A stretch of 41,753 nucleotides of DNA from an uncultured Solirubrobacteraceae bacterium (GTDB taxonomy: Bacteria > Actinomycetota > Thermoleophilia > Solirubrobacterales > Solirubrobacteraceae): the NCBI GenBank assembly GCA_902806175.1, contig CADCVQ010000176.1, forward strand, positions 1 to 41,753, in the 5' to 3' direction. A model generated the notes under the pieces. That model made no database searches. It was not told the DNA's origin and was given only the letters and a program-made list of their open reading frames with translations. Of the stretch, positions 1 to 7,571 are shown piece after piece; positions within the stretch are counted from its first letter, which is position 1; each line of letters starts with the position of its first letter. Position numbers and translations under genes: made by a program.

Positions 1-1
1 G

Positions 2-1948
2 GCGGGCGAGCGCGCGCCCGGCACCGCCGGCCCCGGTGGCCGTCGCCGGGTCGTGATCGACTCGCAGGCCTCGCGCCGCACGCCCGGCCAGCAGCAGCAG
101 CCGCCGCGCCGCCAGCGCCGCGGACGCCGGCGCCGTGGCACGTACGACGACACGGTCGCGCCGCTCAACGAGGCTGCCGCGACGCACACCGATCTCGTGC
201 GCATCAACTCCGGCTCGACGGTCAAGGACATCGCCGAGTCGATGGGCGTGCCGGTCCCCGACATCATCAAGAAGCTGATGATGCTCGGCGAGATGGCCAC
301 GCTGACGCAGACCCTCTCCGACGACGCCGTCGGCGTCCTCGCCGAGGAGTTCGGCAAGGAGGTCGAGATCGTCCACGCCGCCGACGAGGTCGAGGCCGAG
401 CCCGTCTACGAGGACGACGACGGAGACCTGACGGAGCGCCCGCCGGTCATCACGATCATGGGCCACGTCGACCACGGCAAGACGTCACTGCTGGATGCGA
501 TCCGCACGACCGATGTCGTCAAGGGCGAGGCCGGCGGGATCACCCAGCACATCGGCGCCTACCAGGTGCGTCACGACGACAAGCTCGTCACCTTCCTCGA
601 CACGCCGGGCCACGAGGCGTTCACCGCGATGCGCGCCCGCGGCGCGGGCGTGACCGACATCGCCGTCATCGTCGTCGCCGCCGACGACGGCGTGAAGCCG
701 CAGACCGACGAGGCGATCGACCACGCCAAGGCCGCCGAGGTGCCGATCGTCGTCGCGGTCAACAAGATCGACAAGGAGGGCGCGGACCCGACCCGCGTGC
801 GCACCGAGATGACCACCCGCGGGCTGCAGCCCGTCGAGTGGGGCGGCGAGACGGAGTTCGTCGATGTCTCGGCGAAGACGAAGGTCGGCCTCGACGCCCT
901 GCTCGACACGCTGCAGGTCGTCGCCGAGGTCGAGGAGCTCAAGGCCAACGCGACCGCGCCCGCGTCGGGCGCCGTCGTCGAGTCCAAGCTCGACCCCGGC
1001 CGCGGCCCGGTCGTGACGATCCTCATCCAGCGCGGCACGCTGCGCGTCGGCGACGCGCTCGTCGCGGGTGCCAACTGGGGCCGCGTCCGCGCGATGCACG
1101 ACTTCAACGGCGACCGCGTCAAGGAGGCGACGCCCGGCGACCCGGTCGAGGTGCTCGGCTTCGACGGCGTCCCCGAGGCCGGCGAGCACGTCCGCGCCGT
1201 CGAGAACGACCGCCGCGCGCGCCAGATCGCGCACGAGCGCGAGCAGCGCCTCAAGCAGGAGCAGCAGGCGCGCCGCTCGGGCCGCAAGCGCTCGCTGGAG
1301 GACGTCTTCCGCGAGATCCAGGCGGGCGAGCTCAAGGAGCTCAACCTGCTCGTCAAGGCCGACGTGGCCGGCTCCGCGGAGGCGCTGCAGGACGAGATCG
1401 CCAAGCTTCCGCAGGACGAGGTCGCCGTGAACATCATCCGCAGCGGCGTCGGCGGCATCAACGAGTCCGACGTCATGCTCGCGGCCGCCTCGGAGGCGAT
1501 CATCATCGGCTTCAACGTGCGGCCGGTCGGCGACGCGCGCGCCGTCGCCGAGCGCGAGGGAGTCGAGGTCCGCAACTACTCGGTCATCTACAAGGTGCTC
1601 GACGAGCTGCGCGCCGCGATGGAGGGCATGCTCGAGCCCGACGAGGTCGAGCAGGCGCTCGGTCACGTCGAGGTCCGCCAGATCTTCCGCGCGTCGAAGA
1701 TCGGCGTCATCGCCGGCTCCTACGTCACCGACGGCAAGATCACGCGCGGCGCCAAGACGCGGATCGTCCGCGACGGCACGATCGTCTATGACGGCGAGAT
1801 CGCATCGCTGCGGCGCATGAGCGAGGACGTGCGCGAGGTGGCCGCGGGCTACGAGTGCGGCATCGTGCTGCGCAACTTCCAGGACGTCAAGGAGGGCGAC
1901 ATCCTGGAGGTCTACGAGACGCGCAAGGTCGACCGCGCGCTGGCCTGA
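2..1948 (+). CDS. infB: translation initiation factor IF-2, 5'-truncated by the window
   Basis: GTPase that positions initiator fMet-tRNA on the 30S subunit and promotes subunit joining. The frame is open from base 2, so the true start lies upstream. The visible N-terminal part is Arg/Gln-rich, then comes an IF2-N module (about residues 45-110). The G domain follows, with GHVDHGKT (G1, about residue 154), DTPGHEAF (G3) and NKID (G4), then the beta-barrel domains II and IV. The end matches the usual IF-2 C-terminus (DILEVYE). It is the first gene of a run with DUF503 and rbfA only a few bases downstream, the classic infB-rbfA arrangement. Identity is certain; only the N-terminus is missing. 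Confidence 0.98.
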   Translation, partial: AGERAPGTAGPGGRRRVVIDSQASRRTPGQQQQPPRRQRRGRRRRGTYDDTVAPLNEAAATHTDLVRINSGSTVKDIAESMGVPVPDIIKKLMMLGEMATLTQTLSDDAVGVLAEEFGKEVEIVHAADEVEAEPVYEDDDGDLTERPPVITIMGHVDHGKTSLLDAIRTTDVVKGEAGGITQHIGAYQVRHDDKLVTFLDTPGHEAFTAMRARGAGVTDIAVIVVAADDGVKPQTDEAIDHAKAAEVPIVVAVNKIDKEGADPTRVRTEMTTRGLQPVEWGGETEFVDVSAKTKVGLDALLDTLQVVAEVEELKANATAPASGAVVESKLDPGRGPVVTILIQRGTLRVGDALVAGANWGRVRAMHDFNGDRVKEATPGDPVEVLGFDGVPEAGEHVRAVENDRRARQIAHEREQRLKQEQQARRSGRKRSLEDVFREIQAGELKELNLLVKADVAGSAEALQDEIAKLPQDEVAVNIIRSGVGGINESDVMLAAASEAIIIGFNVRPVGDARAVAEREGVEVRNYSVIYKVLDELRAAMEGMLEPDEVEQALGHVEVRQIFRASKIGVIAGSYVTDGKITRGAKTRIVRDGTIVYDGEIASLRRMSEDVREVAAGYECGIVLRNFQDVKEGDILEVYETRKVDRALA

Positions 1949-1953
1949 GCGCA

Positions 1954-2271
1954 ATGGCCGCCGCCGACGGGGCGTACGTCGCTCTGCTGCTCGTCCATCT
2001 GCACTTCCCAGATGCCGGTTCGTTGAAGGCCAAGCGCAAGGATCTCGCCTCCGTGAAGGCCCAGTTGCACGGCCGCATGGGCGTGACGGTGGCCGAAGTC
2101 GCACACCAGGACCTCTGGCAGCGCGCGACGCTCGCGGCCGCCCTCACCGGCGGCTCGATCAACCACGTCGAGAGTGCCACCGACCGCGTCGAGCAGTTTC
2201 TGCTCGAGCGCTTCCCGGAGAGCGTCCGCGTCGAGCGCACCGTCCGTTCGTTCGACGAGGTTTGGCACTAG
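1954..2271 (+). CDS. DUF503 (YlxP-like) family protein
   Basis: A 105-residue protein starting at the ATG five bases after the infB stop. The N-terminus (ALLLVHLHFPDAGSLKAKR) and the middle (VAEVAHQDLWQRATLA) are the hallmarks of DUF503, a small ferredoxin-like fold family. These genes very often sit between infB and rbfA, as here, and the B. subtilis member is YlxP. Its molecular role is poorly defined; a link to ribosome maturation is inferred from the neighbourhood only. It is translationally tight with rbfA, whose ATG begins two bases after this stop codon. Confidence 0.9.
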   Translation: MAAADGAYVALLLVHLHFPDAGSLKAKRKDLASVKAQLHGRMGVTVAEVAHQDLWQRATLAAALTGGSINHVESATDRVEQFLLERFPESVRVERTVRSFDEVWH

Positions 2272-2272
2272 G

Positions 2273-2620
2273 ATGCCCTCCGACCGGATGAGGCGCGTCG
2301 ACGAGGCCATCAGGCAGGTGTTGTCCGATGCCGTCACACAGGATCTGCAGGACCCCAGAATCGGTTTCGTCACGATGACGAGCGTCAAGACCTCCCCAGA
2401 TCTGCGCCATGCCAAGGTCTACGTCAGCGTGCTCGGAAACGACGCTGAGCGGGCCGCGACGCTGGCCGGCCTGCAGTCCGCGCACGGCGCCCTGCAGCGT
2501 CGCCTCGCGCGCGAACTGCGGATGAAGCGCACCCCGACGCTCGAGTTCCTCTACGACGAGACGACCGACCGCGCGATGCACCTCGAGGAGATCCTGCGAC
2601 GCGAGGCGCAGGAGACGTGA
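2273..2620 (+). CDS. rbfA: 30S ribosome-binding factor RbfA
   Basis: A 115-residue KH-like protein that binds immature 30S subunits and helps mature the 16S rRNA 5' end. The start (MPSDRMRRVDEAIRQVLSD) and the segment DPRIGFVTMTSVKTSPDLRHAKVYVSV are typical of RbfA, as is the ending around LEFLYDETTDRAMHLEEIL. The ATG at 2273 lies immediately after the DUF503 stop. A longer upstream extension of the same frame would run through DUF503 and is rejected. The stop overlaps the nrnA start as GTGA, so the two are probably translationally coupled. Confidence 0.97.
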   Translation: MPSDRMRRVDEAIRQVLSDAVTQDLQDPRIGFVTMTSVKTSPDLRHAKVYVSVLGNDAERAATLAGLQSAHGALQRRLARELRMKRTPTLEFLYDETTDRAMHLEEILRREAQET

Positions 2621-3612
2621 CGATCGCCGGCACGGCGGCAGGCACGCGCGCAGAGATCCTCGGCGCGATCCGCGAGGGCGAGCGCTTCGTGCTCGTCACG
2701 CACGAGAACCCCGATGGCGACGCGCTCGGCTCGCTCGTCGCGATGCAGGGCGTCATGCGCGCGCTCGGCAAGGACTCGCTGATGTTCATCGGCCGCGACG
2801 AGTTCCCGCTGCCCTACGAGTACGCCTTCTTTGAGTTCGACGGCCTCGTCAGCGACGTGCCCGGCGACGTCGCGCAGCGCACGATCGTCTTCCTGGACTG
2901 CGGCAACTCCGACCGCAACGGTTTCGAGGTCGGCGACTCGCCCGTCCTCAACCTCGACCATCACCACGACAACACGCAGTTCGGCACGATCAACCACGTC
3001 GTCTCGCAGGCGTCCTGCACCGCCGAGATCGTCTGGGACCTCTCGCGCGCGCTCGCCGTGGCGCTCACGCTGGAGATGGCCGAAGCGCTCTACGTCGGTC
3101 TCGTCACCGATACCGGGCGCTTCATGTACGAGAACACCGGGCCCGCCGCGCACATCATGGCGGCCGACCTGATCGAGGCCGGCGTCGACGTGCACGAGAT
3201 CTACCGCCGCCTGTACGAGGGGATGCCCGAGCCCAAGCTCGCCCTGCTCACGCGCGCGCTGAGCCGCGTGCAGCGCTTCGACGGCGGGCGCCTGACGCTC
3301 GCGCGCCTGACGCGCGCGGACTTCGCGCAGACCGGCGCCGAGGAGTCCTACACGGAGGGGATCATCGACCACCTGCGCGCCGTCGAGGGCACGAAGGTCG
3401 CCGCGCTCGCGCGCGAGTTGACCGGCGACGATCGCGATGGCTGGTCGAAGGTGTCCCTGCGCGCAACCGACGGTGCGGTCGACGTCTCGCTGATCGCGCG
3501 CGTCCAGAGCGGCGGCGGCCATCGCCAGGCCGCGGGCTTTGCGACCGCGATGACCCCGGATGAGCTCGTGGCGTTCCTGCGCCAGGAGGTGGCCGCGCAG
3601 CTTGACGGGTAG
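2617..3612 (+). CDS. nrnA: DHH/DHHA1 family phosphoesterase, NrnA-like oligoribonuclease / pAp phosphatase
   Basis: A 331-residue DHH-family phosphoesterase. NrnA-type enzymes degrade 2-5 nt RNA oligomers to mononucleotides and dephosphorylate 3'-phosphoadenosine 5'-phosphate. Metal-binding motifs are visible: HENPDGDALGS (about residues 28-38), the conserved Asp in VFLDCG, and LDHHHDN (the DHH signature). The C-terminal DHHA1 substrate-binding motif appears as GGGHRQAAGFA. The GTG start overlaps the rbfA stop (GTGA). Location behind rbfA is the usual actinobacterial and firmicute context. Family assignment is secure; exact substrate preference is inferred from the family. Confidence 0.93.
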   Translation: MTIAGTAAGTRAEILGAIREGERFVLVTHENPDGDALGSLVAMQGVMRALGKDSLMFIGRDEFPLPYEYAFFEFDGLVSDVPGDVAQRTIVFLDCGNSDRNGFEVGDSPVLNLDHHHDNTQFGTINHVVSQASCTAEIVWDLSRALAVALTLEMAEALYVGLVTDTGRFMYENTGPAAHIMAADLIEAGVDVHEIYRRLYEGMPEPKLALLTRALSRVQRFDGGRLTLARLTRADFAQTGAEESYTEGIIDHLRAVEGTKVAALARELTGDDRDGWSKVSLRATDGAVDVSLIARVQSGGGHRQAAGFATAMTPDELVAFLRQEVAAQLDG

Positions 3613-3666
3613 TCCCTCCTGACAGGATGCGACCACGCACCCGCGAGTTGAGGAGGTATGGCGTCG

Positions 3667-4014
3667 ATGGAAGCTTCAGAAGATCAGCCCCTGCCGGGCA
3701 AGTGCCGTGACTGGAAGGCCTTGCTGGGCCCCGGAGTCGTCGTCGTCGACGTCTGGGCGACCTTCCCGTCGGCCGGCTGGCAGATGGAGCTGCGCAAGGC
3801 CGAGGAGCAGGGCGACGATCCCGAGGAGCTCATCCTCGAGCGCGTCGTGACGTTTCCGGAGGGCTACCAGCCGCCGGTCGTCCGCGGCATCGACGTGCAC
3901 TGGGAGGAGCAGAGCGACATCGAGTACAGGACCGTCAGGGTGCTGCCGGACGACCTCACGCTCGAGGTGCTCGACCGCCGCAACGCGCCGCCGCTGAACG
4001 CCGACAAGGCATAG
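3667..4014 (+). CDS. conserved hypothetical protein, acidic, about 115 aa
   Basis: I do not recognise this family. The protein is acidic and soluble, with no membrane segment or signal peptide. It is rich in Trp, Pro and Val (VVVVDVWATFPSAGWQMEL; FPEGYQPPVVRGIDVHWEEQ). A strong AGGAGG lies at 3651-3656. That is one base before an ATG at 3658 and 10 bases before the in-frame ATG at 3667, so the second ATG is the better start (spacing), giving 115 aa instead of 118. The perfect Shine-Dalgarno is unusual in this window, where many genes have none. It lies 54 bases after nrnA and 29 before truB. Confidence 0.75.
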   Translation: MEASEDQPLPGKCRDWKALLGPGVVVVDVWATFPSAGWQMELRKAEEQGDDPEELILERVVTFPEGYQPPVVRGIDVHWEEQSDIEYRTVRVLPDDLTLEVLDRRNAPPLNADKA

Positions 4015-4030
4015 CGGCGCACCGCGCGGC

Positions 4031-4043
4031 TAGCCTGGGGCCG
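4031..4043 (+). promoter_or_regulatory. putative -10 box of a leaderless truB promoter
   Basis: TAGCCT at 4031-4036 is followed by seven bases and then the truB GTG at 4044, with no Shine-Dalgarno. A transcript starting about 7 nt after the -10 box would begin at the start codon. The same arrangement, TAGCCT-NNGGCCG-GTG, recurs at 23983-23998. I see no convincing -35 hexamer. Confidence 0.45.
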
Positions 4044-4844
4044 GTGTCCGACGGCGTCCTGCTCATCGACAAGCCCGCGGGCAAGACCTCGCATGACATC
4101 GTCGCCGCCGTGCGCCGCGAGCAGCGCGCGCGTCGGGTCGGCCACGCGGGGACGCTGGACCCGTTCGCGACGGGGCTGTTGCTCGTCCTCGTCGGCCGCG
4201 CGACGCGCATCCAGCGCTACCTCATGGCGCTGCCCAAGCGCTATGAGACCGTCGCACGGCTGGGCTACGTCTCGACGACCGGCGACACGGAGGGCGAGAT
4301 CACGCAGACCGGCAGCATCCCGCCCGATCCGCCGCAGCTGCCGACGGGCGAGCTGCTGCAGCGCCCGCACGCCTACAGCGCGGTGAAGGTCAACGGGCGC
4401 CGCGCGTACGAGCTCGCGCGCGCGGGCGAGGAGGTGCAACTCGAGGCGCGGGCGATCACCGTGCACCGCTTCGAGCAGCTGTGGCGCGCCGACGGGCGCG
4501 CGGCGTTTGCGATCGAGTGCTCGGCCGGAACGTACGTCCGCACGCTCGTCGCCGACCTCGGCGACGCCTACTGCGAGCAGCTGCGGCGCACGGCGATCGG
4601 CCCGTTCGAGGTCGCCGACGCAAGCCCCTCGCGGCTCGTGGCGCTGGCCGACGTGCTGGCACGCATCCTGCCGGCCGTGCGCCTGAACGCCGACGAGGCG
4701 CGCCGCGCGGGACACGGCTCGCTCGTCGCGGCGCAGGGCCCCGCGGGCGCCGGCGACGTCCTGCTGCTCGACGACGAGGGCCCGATCGCGATCGCGCAGC
4801 GCCAGGACGGCGGGCTGAAGCCCGTCGTAGGCTTCCGCGCGTGA
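4044..4844 (+). CDS. truB: tRNA pseudouridine(55) synthase TruB
   Basis: Converts U55 in the T-loop of tRNAs to pseudouridine. The N-terminus MSDGVLLIDKPAGKTSHD and the catalytic motif GHAGTLDPFATGLL (catalytic Asp39) are diagnostic. YSAVKVNGRRAYELAR and the ECSAGTYVRTLVADLG motif are also present. At 266 aa it is slightly short compared with E. coli TruB (314), and the C-terminal PUA-like part is reduced, as in many actinobacteria. The GTG start has a TAGCCT box seven bases upstream and no Shine-Dalgarno. Its stop overlaps the ribF start (GTGA), and the truB-ribF pairing is widely conserved. Confidence 0.97.
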   Translation: MSDGVLLIDKPAGKTSHDIVAAVRREQRARRVGHAGTLDPFATGLLLVLVGRATRIQRYLMALPKRYETVARLGYVSTTGDTEGEITQTGSIPPDPPQLPTGELLQRPHAYSAVKVNGRRAYELARAGEEVQLEARAITVHRFEQLWRADGRAAFAIECSAGTYVRTLVADLGDAYCEQLRRTAIGPFEVADASPSRLVALADVLARILPAVRLNADEARRAGHGSLVAAQGPAGAGDVLLLDDEGPIAIAQRQDGGLKPVVGFRA

Positions 4845-5734
4845 AGCTCACACGCCTGCCCGACATCGAGCCGCGTGCGCGGCGTGTCGCCGTCGGAACG
4901 TTCGACGGCGTCCATCTCGGCCACCGCGAGGTCATCCGCGGCGCCGACACGGTGCTCACCTTCGATCCGCACCCGACGGCCGTCATCCAGCCCGGCGCGG
5001 CACCGCGGCTGCTGACCGATCCCGCTCGCAAGGCGCAGCTCGTCGCGTCGCTCGGGGTGCAGGAGCTCGTCGTGATCCCGTTCGACGAAGACTTCGCCGG
5101 CCGCTCCGCGCAGGACTTCCTCGACGACGTCCTCGTCGGCAGGCTCGGCGCGACGCACGTGACCGTCGGCGAGAACTTCCGCTTCGGCCGCAAGGCGCAG
5201 GGCGACCCGCAGCTGCTGCGCTCCGACGAGCGCTTCCAGACGCGCGTCGCGAAGCTCGTGGAGATCGACGGAGAGATCGTGTCCTCCAGCCACATCCGTG
5301 CCCTCGTGCTCGGCGGCGCCGTCGAGTACGCCGGGCGCCTGTTGGGCGACCCGTTCACGCTCGCCGGCGAGGTCGCCCACGGCGACGAGCGCGGCCGCGA
5401 GCTCGGCTACCCGACGGCCAACCTCATCCCCAACCCCGCCTATGTCACGCCCGGCCACGGCGTCTACGCCGCGCGCGCGACCACGAGCACGGGGGAGACC
5501 TACGCCGCGGCGGTCAACGTCGGCGTGCGGCCGACGTTCGTCACCGGCCGCGGCGAGCTGATCGAGGCCTACCTCCTGGACTTCGCGGGCGACCTCTACG
5601 ACACCCGCCTGGAGATCGCCTTCCTCAAGCGCCTGCGCGGGGAGAAGCGCTTTGACTCCGTCGACGCGCTGATCGACCAGATGGCGCTCGACGTCGACGC
5701 CGCGCGGGCGATCCACGGTCGCGCCGCTGCGTGA
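4841..5734 (+). CDS. ribF: bifunctional riboflavin kinase / FAD synthetase RibF
   Basis: Phosphorylates riboflavin to FMN and adenylylates FMN to FAD. The N-terminal nucleotidyltransferase shows [10 protein letters not shown] (about residues 19-28) and [18 protein letters not shown] follows, and the C-terminal riboflavin kinase domain shows [11 protein letters not shown] and the [10 protein letters not shown] ending. The GTG start overlaps the truB stop. Oddity: between the GH of the first motif and FDPHP there are only about 14 residues, roughly 10-15 fewer than in well-known RibF proteins, so a surface helix seems to be missing. Total length of 297 aa is close to the usual 305-315. Function is otherwise clear. 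Confidence 0.95.
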   Translation: MKLTRLPDIEPRARRVAVGTFDGVHLGHREVIRGADTVLTFDPHPTAVIQPGAAPRLLTDPARKAQLVASLGVQELVVIPFDEDFAGRSAQDFLDDVLVGRLGATHVTVGENFRFGRKAQGDPQLLRSDERFQTRVAKLVEIDGEIVSSSHIRALVLGGAVEYAGRLLGDPFTLAGEVAHGDERGRELGYPTANLIPNPAYVTPGHGVYAARATTSTGETYAAAVNVGVRPTFVTGRGELIEAYLLDFAGDLYDTRLEIAFLKRLRGEKRFDSVDALIDQMALDVDAARAIHGRAAA

Positions 5735-5756
5735 GTTGCTACCTTTGCCCGCGCAC

Positions 5757-6026
5757 ATGGCACTGACACAAGAACGCAAGCAAGAGCTCGTCAGCCAGTT
5801 CGGTGAGAACGACCAGGACACCGGCAACACCCGGGTGCAGGTCGCGCTGCTCACCGAGCGCATCAACCAGCTCACCGAGCATCTTCGCTCCAACCAGAAG
5901 GACCACCACTCGCGCCGCGGGCTGCTCATGCTCGTCGGCCGCCGCCGCCGGCTGCTGAACTACTTCCAGAAGCACGACCTCGACGGGTACCGGGCCCTCA
6001 TCAAGGAACTCGGGCTGCGGCGTTGA
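5757..6026 (+). CDS. rpsO: 30S ribosomal protein S15
   Basis: An 89-residue S15, the primary binder of the central domain of 16S r[46 protein letters not shown] is the signature block. The ATG at 5757 gives the canonical length; a longer in-frame start would add seven residues and is not supported. A TACCTT box at 5740-5745 lies 11 bases upstream, and no Shine-Dalgarno is seen. In many bacteria rpsO is directly followed by pnp; here bcp, an SRPBCC gene and a DsbA-like gene intervene before pnp. Confidence 0.98.
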   Translation: MALTQERKQELVSQFGENDQDTGNTRVQVALLTERINQLTEHLRSNQKDHHSRRGLLMLVGRRRRLLNYFQKHDLDGYRALIKELGLRR

Positions 6027-6487
6027 GCATCCTTCCGGCGGGCTGCGACGTTCCGCCGTTCACCTTGCGTCGCGAGGACGGCGCGCCGTTCACGCGCGAC
6101 GACCTCGCGGGCAGGACGACCGTGCTCGTCTTCTATCCCGCCGCGTTCAGCTCGGTCTGCACCGACCAGTTTCAGATCTACGAAGAGGTCCTCGACGACC
6201 TCTCCGCGCAGGGCGCGACGCTCTACGGCGTCTCGATCGACCAGACCGACAGCCAGGTCGCGTTTCGCGAGTCGGTCGGCACGACGATCCCGATGCTGTC
6301 CGACGCGATCCCGCAGGCGGCCGCGGCGAAGGCGTTCGGCGTCTTCTTCGAGCCGACGGGCGTCGCCAACCGCGCGCTCGTCATCGTCGGCCCCGACCTG
6401 AAGGTGCAGTGGTCGTGGGAGGGCGAGCACCCGGGCATCCTGCCGGGGGCGAACCTCATCTTCGACGGCCTCGCCGTCGCCAGCTGA
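6023..6487 (+). CDS. bcp: peroxiredoxin (AhpC/TSA, BCP-like)
   Basis: Thiol peroxidase that reduces H2O2 and organic hydroperoxides. [17 protein letters not shown] carries the peroxidatic cysteine in the usual context, and the thioredoxin-fold core continues with [18 protein letters not shown]. The length of 154 aa is standard. The TTG start overlaps the rpsO stop (TTGA), which places the first residues ([16 protein letters not shown]) in the right register for the family. An additional Cys near residue 8 is not at a conserved resolving position. The stop codon lies in a 16-bp tandem duplication shared with the stop of the convergent gene. Confidence 0.93.
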   Translation: MSILPAGCDVPPFTLRREDGAPFTRDDLAGRTTVLVFYPAAFSSVCTDQFQIYEEVLDDLSAQGATLYGVSIDQTDSQVAFRESVGTTIPMLSDAIPQAAAAKAFGVFFEPTGVANRALVIVGPDLKVQWSWEGEHPGILPGANLIFDGLAVAS

Positions 6488-6516
6488 TCAGCCCGCCAGC
6501 TGATCAGCCCGCCAGC
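6481..6516. repeat. 16-bp tandem duplication carrying both convergent stop codons
   Basis: The 16-mer CAGCTGATCAGCCCGC occurs twice back to back (6481-6496 and 6497-6512), followed by a partial third start (CAGC). Each copy contains the palindrome TGATCA, which supplies a TGA in both directions. bcp uses the plus-strand stop in copy 1 (6485-6487); the minus-strand SRPBCC gene uses the stop in copy 2 (6504-6506). Confidence 0.85.
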
Positions 6517-6959
6517 AGCTCGCGCACGCGCTGCGCGCGGAAGTCGAAGATCGCTGCGACGTCGCGCCGCACGACCAGCGCGTCGGCCAGCGCGCCGAGC
6601 GGTCCGAAGCCGACGCGGTAGCGCACGACGTCGCGCATGATCGTCTCGTCGCCGTCGGCGGCGAAGGTGTGCGTGTGGTGCCACAGCGCGTAGGGCCCCT
6701 TGAGCTGCTCGTCGACGAAGCGGTGCGGCGCGTCCCATTCCTTGATCTCCGTCAGCCAGCTGACGGGCACGCCGCGCACGCGCAGCCGGTAGCGGATCAG
6801 CGTCCCGCGGCCCATCGCGATCGGCTCGGGCGTGACGACGCGGAAGCGCAGCAGCGGCGGCGTGATCGCCTCGAGGTTGCGCGCGTCGGCGAAGAACTCG
6901 AACACCTCGGCCGGCGAGCCGGGCAGGCGCTGCTCGCGCTCCAGGATCTGAACGTTCAT
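6504..6959 (-). CDS. SRPBCC family protein (START/polyketide-cyclase-like fold)
   Basis: A 151-residue helix-grip protein that binds a hydrophobic ligand in a central cavity. The pattern EREQRLPGSPAEVFEFFADARNLEAITPPLLRFRVV is characteristic of a widespread SRPBCC subgroup, and the C-terminal helix ends in FDFRAQRVRELL. Ligand and role are unknown. The ATG at 6959 (MNVQILEREQ) is chosen because it matches the family N-terminus; an upstream start would run into the divergent gene. It is convergent with bcp and divergent from the DsbA-like gene, only about 25 bases apart. Confidence 0.85.
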   Translation of the reverse strand: MNVQILEREQRLPGSPAEVFEFFADARNLEAITPPLLRFRVVTPEPIAMGRGTLIRYRLRVRGVPVSWLTEIKEWDAPHRFVDEQLKGPYALWHHTHTFAADGDETIMRDVVRYRVGFGPLGALADALVVRRDVAAIFDFRAQRVRELLAG

Positions 6960-6984
6960 GCGGTGGATTACGCTCATACACGGC

Positions 6985-7518
6985 ATGGAGGATCTTCGAA
7001 CGGCCCCGCCGCCGCCGATCTGCGACGCCGACCATGTCCGCGGCGACGCCGCCGGCACAGCGATCGTGTTCTACGCGGACTTCACGTGCCCGCGCTGCGC
7101 GCTTGCCCATGAGCGGCTGACGCAGGCGGGAGCGCACGTCGCGTTTCGCCACATGGCGCTGCGCGCCAAGCACGAACGCGCGGTGCCCGTCGCCTGTGCC
7201 GCCGAGGCGGCCGCGGCGCAGGGTGCGTTCTGGCCGTTCGCCGACGCGCTGTACGCCGACCAGGGCCGGCTCGACGACCCGCATCTCTGGCAGCGCGCGC
7301 GCGACCTCGGACTCGACGTCGAGCGCTTCGACACCGACCGCCGCGACCCGCTCGTGGCGGCGCGCGTCAAGCGCGACACGCGCGCCGCGCTCGCCGCCGG
7401 CGCCACGACCACGCCGACGCTCTTCGCCGGCAAAGGCCCTCTTTCCGGGGTTCCCCACAGCGACTGGCTCGCGCAACTGGGCTACGATGAGCGGGTTCGT
7501 ATACCGAAGCCACGATAA
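6985..7518 (+). CDS. DsbA-like thiol-disulfide oxidoreductase domain protein
   Basis: A 177-residue thioredoxin-fold protein of the DsbA/FrnE-like class: IVFYADFTCPRCALAHERL holds a CPRC redox motif near residue 35. An alpha-helical insert follows (AFWPFADALYADQGRLDD, LWQRARDLGLDVERF), and the cis-Pro region is ATTTPTLFAGKG. There is no signal peptide, so it is probably cytoplasmic. The ATG at 6985 is preferred because TACGCT (6969-6974) lies 10 bases upstream. An in-frame ATG at 6958 would overlap the divergent start and add nine residues with no match to the fold. It reads toward pnp with 53 bases between. Confidence 0.85.
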   Translation: MEDLRTAPPPPICDADHVRGDAAGTAIVFYADFTCPRCALAHERLTQAGAHVAFRHMALRAKHERAVPVACAAEAAAAQGAFWPFADALYADQGRLDDPHLWQRARDLGLDVERFDTDRRDPLVAARVKRDTRAALAAGATTTPTLFAGKGPLSGVPHSDWLAQLGYDERVRIPKPR

Positions 7519-7525
7519 AGACGCA

Positions 7526-7550
7526 GGTGCACCGAACAGACGGGTGCACC
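7526..7550 (+). promoter_or_regulatory. stem-loop made of two GGTGCACC palindromes in the pnp leader
   Basis: GGTGCACC occurs at 7526-7533 and 7543-7550. The octamer is its own reverse complement, so the two copies pair as a perfect 8-bp stem with a 9-nt loop. It ends 21 bases before the pnp ATG, and an AAAGGA ribosome-binding site follows at 7557-7562. There is no T-run, so it is not a typical terminator. E. coli pnp is autoregulated through a leader hairpin; a similar role here is inference. Confidence 0.6.
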
Positions 7551-7571
7551 CGAACAAAAGGACAACTTCAT

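Noticed and set aside
485-2104. Long open frame antisense to infB
   Set aside because: Asp/Arg/Leu/Ala-only composition typical of antisense frames in very GC-rich DNA; infB is certain on the other strand. The same applies to long antisense frames over pnp, ftsK, rnj and the ABC exporter.
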